Source: DATJGR01 sp963812255 (GTDB taxonomy: Bacteria > Pseudomonadota > Gammaproteobacteria > Pseudomonadales > Azotimanducaceae). From it: a stretch of DNA of 64,000 bases. Positions 62,379 through 64,000 of this stretch are shown one piece after another. The stretch covers positions 1,612,001 to 1,676,000 of the forward strand of contig CAWEUM010000005.1 in NCBI GenBank assembly GCA_963812255.1. The letters are read 5' to 3'. The position numbers were made by a program, and so were the translations under genes. Every line of letters begins with the position of its first letter. The stretch's first letter is position 1. The notes below the pieces were generated by a model. That model was not told the origin of the DNA, did not search any database, and saw only the letters and a list, made by a program, of their open reading frames with translations.

Positions 62379-64000
62379 ATGAGCCAGACTGCAACCGAAC
62401 TGTCTTCCGACGTGTCGTTTGACGCAGACGCATTGCGCGAACGGTATCGCATCGAACGCGAAAAGCGTCTGCGTGCCGACGGCAACGAGCAATACGTGGA
62501 GATGACCGGCGAGTACGCCAGGTATCTCGAGGACCCGTACGTCACCGAGAAGATCGAACGCGATCCGGTTACTGACGAGGTAGATGTGGTTCTCATCGGC
62601 GGCGGATTCGGCGGATTGCAGGCCGGCGCGAGGCTGCGCGATGCCGGTGTGAACGACATCCGCATCATCGAGAAAGGCGCCGACTTCGGCGGCACGTGGT
62701 ACTGGAACCGCTATCCGGGCGCACAGTGCGATATCGAGTCGTACTGTTACCTGCCGCTGCTCGAGGAACTGAACTACGTGCCGCAGGAAAAATACGCCTA
62801 CGCCCGCGAAATCCTCTTCCACAGCTCGAACATCGGCAAACACTTCAATCTGTACGACAGCGCGCTGTTTCAAACCGAAGTGACCGGCCTCGCGTGGGAC
62901 GACGCAAGCGCCCGCTGGATCGTATCCACCAATCGCGGCGATGCGATCAAGGCGCGCTTCGTATCGATGGCGAACGGCCCGTTGCACCGGCCGAAACTGC
63001 CTGGCATTGAAGGTATCCGAAGCTTCAAAGGCCACACCTTCCATACCAGCCGCTGGGACTACGACTACACCGGCGGCGGACCCGATGGCGGCCTCGACAA
63101 ACTGCACGACAAACGCGTCGCGATCATCGGCACCGGAGCCACCGCCATCCAGTGCGTGCCGTTCCTCGGCGAGACCGCGAAGCAGTTGTACGTGGTGCAA
63201 CGTACGCCGTCGTCCGTCGACGTGCGCGGCAACTCTCCGACCGATCCGCAGTGGGCGAAAAGCCTTACACCTGGCTGGCAGAGAGAGCGCATGGAAAATT
63301 TCAACGCACTGGTATCCGGTGTGCCGCAGGAGCGGGATCTGGTGGCGGACGGTTGGACCGACCTGATCGGCAAGATCATTCACCAGTTCCGCAAAGCCAA
63401 CGGCGATTCCAACATGAGCCCGGAACAGCTGATGGAGATGGCGAACTTCGAAAAGATGGAAGAGATTCGCGCCCGAGTCGATTCGTTAGTAGACGATCCG
63501 GAGATCGCGGAAAAGCTGAAGCCGTACTATCAGATGTTCTGTAAACGCCCGACCTTCAACGACGACTTCCTGCCGACGTTCAACCGCCCCAACGTCCAGT
63601 TGGTGGATACCGACGGCAAAGGGGTCGAACGCATTACGGAGAAGGGTCTCATCGTGAATGGCGTCGAGTACGAAGTGGATTGCATCATCTTCAGTACCGG
63701 CTTCGAAGTCGGCACGAGTTATACGCGCCGTTCCGGCTACGACGTGATCGGCCGCGATGGAATCGCGCTCAGCGACCACTGGCGCGACGGTACGCGTACG
63801 TTGCACGGCATGGGCAGTCATGGCTTTCCGAACCTGTTCATCATGAATACGTCCCAGGGGGGGTTCACGGCCAACTTCCCGCATCTGCTCGATGAGAGCG
63901 CCGTGCATCAGGCGCACATCATCGCGACCGCGCTCGAGGCGGGTTACAAGACTGTGGAAGTTACGCCGGAAGCCGAAGCTGCTTGGGTGAACACTATTGT
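62379..64000 (+). CDS. FAD-dependent monooxygenase (Baeyer-Villiger type), 3' end beyond window
   Basis: 540 codons, open to the window edge; about 60-70 residues are missing. Same layout as the gene at 59828: N-terminal extension, VVLIGGGFGGLQAGARLRDA, FGGTWYWNRYPGAQCDIES, FKGHTFHTSRWDYDYTGG and VAIIGTGATAIQCVPFLG. The two are clearly paralogues. ATG 62379 is preceded by GAGG. Confidence 0.93.
   Translation, partial: MSQTATELSSDVSFDADALRERYRIEREKRLRADGNEQYVEMTGEYARYLEDPYVTEKIERDPVTDEVDVVLIGGGFGGLQAGARLRDAGVNDIRIIEKGADFGGTWYWNRYPGAQCDIESYCYLPLLEELNYVPQEKYAYAREILFHSSNIGKHFNLYDSALFQTEVTGLAWDDASARWIVSTNRGDAIKARFVSMANGPLHRPKLPGIEGIRSFKGHTFHTSRWDYDYTGGGPDGGLDKLHDKRVAIIGTGATAIQCVPFLGETAKQLYVVQRTPSSVDVRGNSPTDPQWAKSLTPGWQRERMENFNALVSGVPQERDLVADGWTDLIGKIIHQFRKANGDSNMSPEQLMEMANFEKMEEIRARVDSLVDDPEIAEKLKPYYQMFCKRPTFNDDFLPTFNRPNVQLVDTDGKGVERITEKGLIVNGVEYEVDCIIFSTGFEVGTSYTRRSGYDVIGRDGIALSDHWRDGTRTLHGMGSHGFPNLFIMNTSQGGFTANFPHLLDESAVHQAHIIATALEAGYKTVEVTPEAEAAWVNTI

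Overview
The window looks like the chromosome of a GC-rich gammaproteobacterium. The first 13.5 kb has an order familiar from that class: glnG end, trmL, secB, rhodanese, gpmI, envC, ctpA, yibQ, hisA, hisB, asmA, mutY, yggX, tRNA-Phe. The later oxidoreductases (Baeyer-Villiger-type monooxygenases, SDRs, a luciferase-like F420 family enzyme, EthD and phytanoyl-CoA dioxygenase family proteins) suit a free-living catabolic lineage of the Nevskiales/Steroidobacter kind. That placement is an inference from gene content only.

Region 1 (1-13,556) is conserved core: nitrogen regulation, wobble-base methylation, protein export, glycolysis, septal peptidoglycan splitting (envC/ctpA/yibQ), histidine synthesis (hisB and hisA, without hisH or hisF), base-excision repair (mutY/yggX) and a tRNA-Phe gene with its own promoter.

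Region 2 (13,557-36,000) is accessory DNA starting at the tRNA-Phe 3' end. It holds a frameshifted tyrosine-integrase fragment, an RND efflux pair with a TetR gene translationally coupled to a broken MFS exporter, a TetR/CPBP-protease pair, a decayed IS1182-type element, several broken genes (SDR, dehalogenase and CocE-like fragments, a collagen-like lipoprotein), and a set of small envelope/stress proteins (OmpA/DUF4398, DUF3309, CsbD, BON, a Crp/Fnr regulator, an lmo0937-like peptide). Pieces of one composite repeat whose core resembles a degenerate tRNA-Phe are scattered through its gaps, with another copy near 56 kb.

Region 3 (35,360-45,021) holds a Coq4-like gene, two TetR genes, a phytanoyl-CoA dioxygenase family gene, a darcynin family gene, an SDR, an EthD-domain gene, a probably exported beta carbonic anhydrase, an MBL-fold RNase-type protein and a LOG-family protein.

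Region 4 (45,238-53,982) is a complete N-type ATPase operon, atpDCQRBEFAG, followed by an MgtC/DUF4010 membrane protein and an unknown helical protein. The c subunit has the two-carboxylate plus Ser-Thr-Tyr ion site, and the b subunit carries a delta-like C-terminus.

Region 5 (54,089-64,000) is catabolic: a D-aminoacylase-type amidohydrolase, an SDR, an HxlR-led three-gene operon, two SDR genes with internal deletions, a small lipoprotein, and two related flavin monooxygenases facing away from each other around a TetR gene; the second runs off the window.
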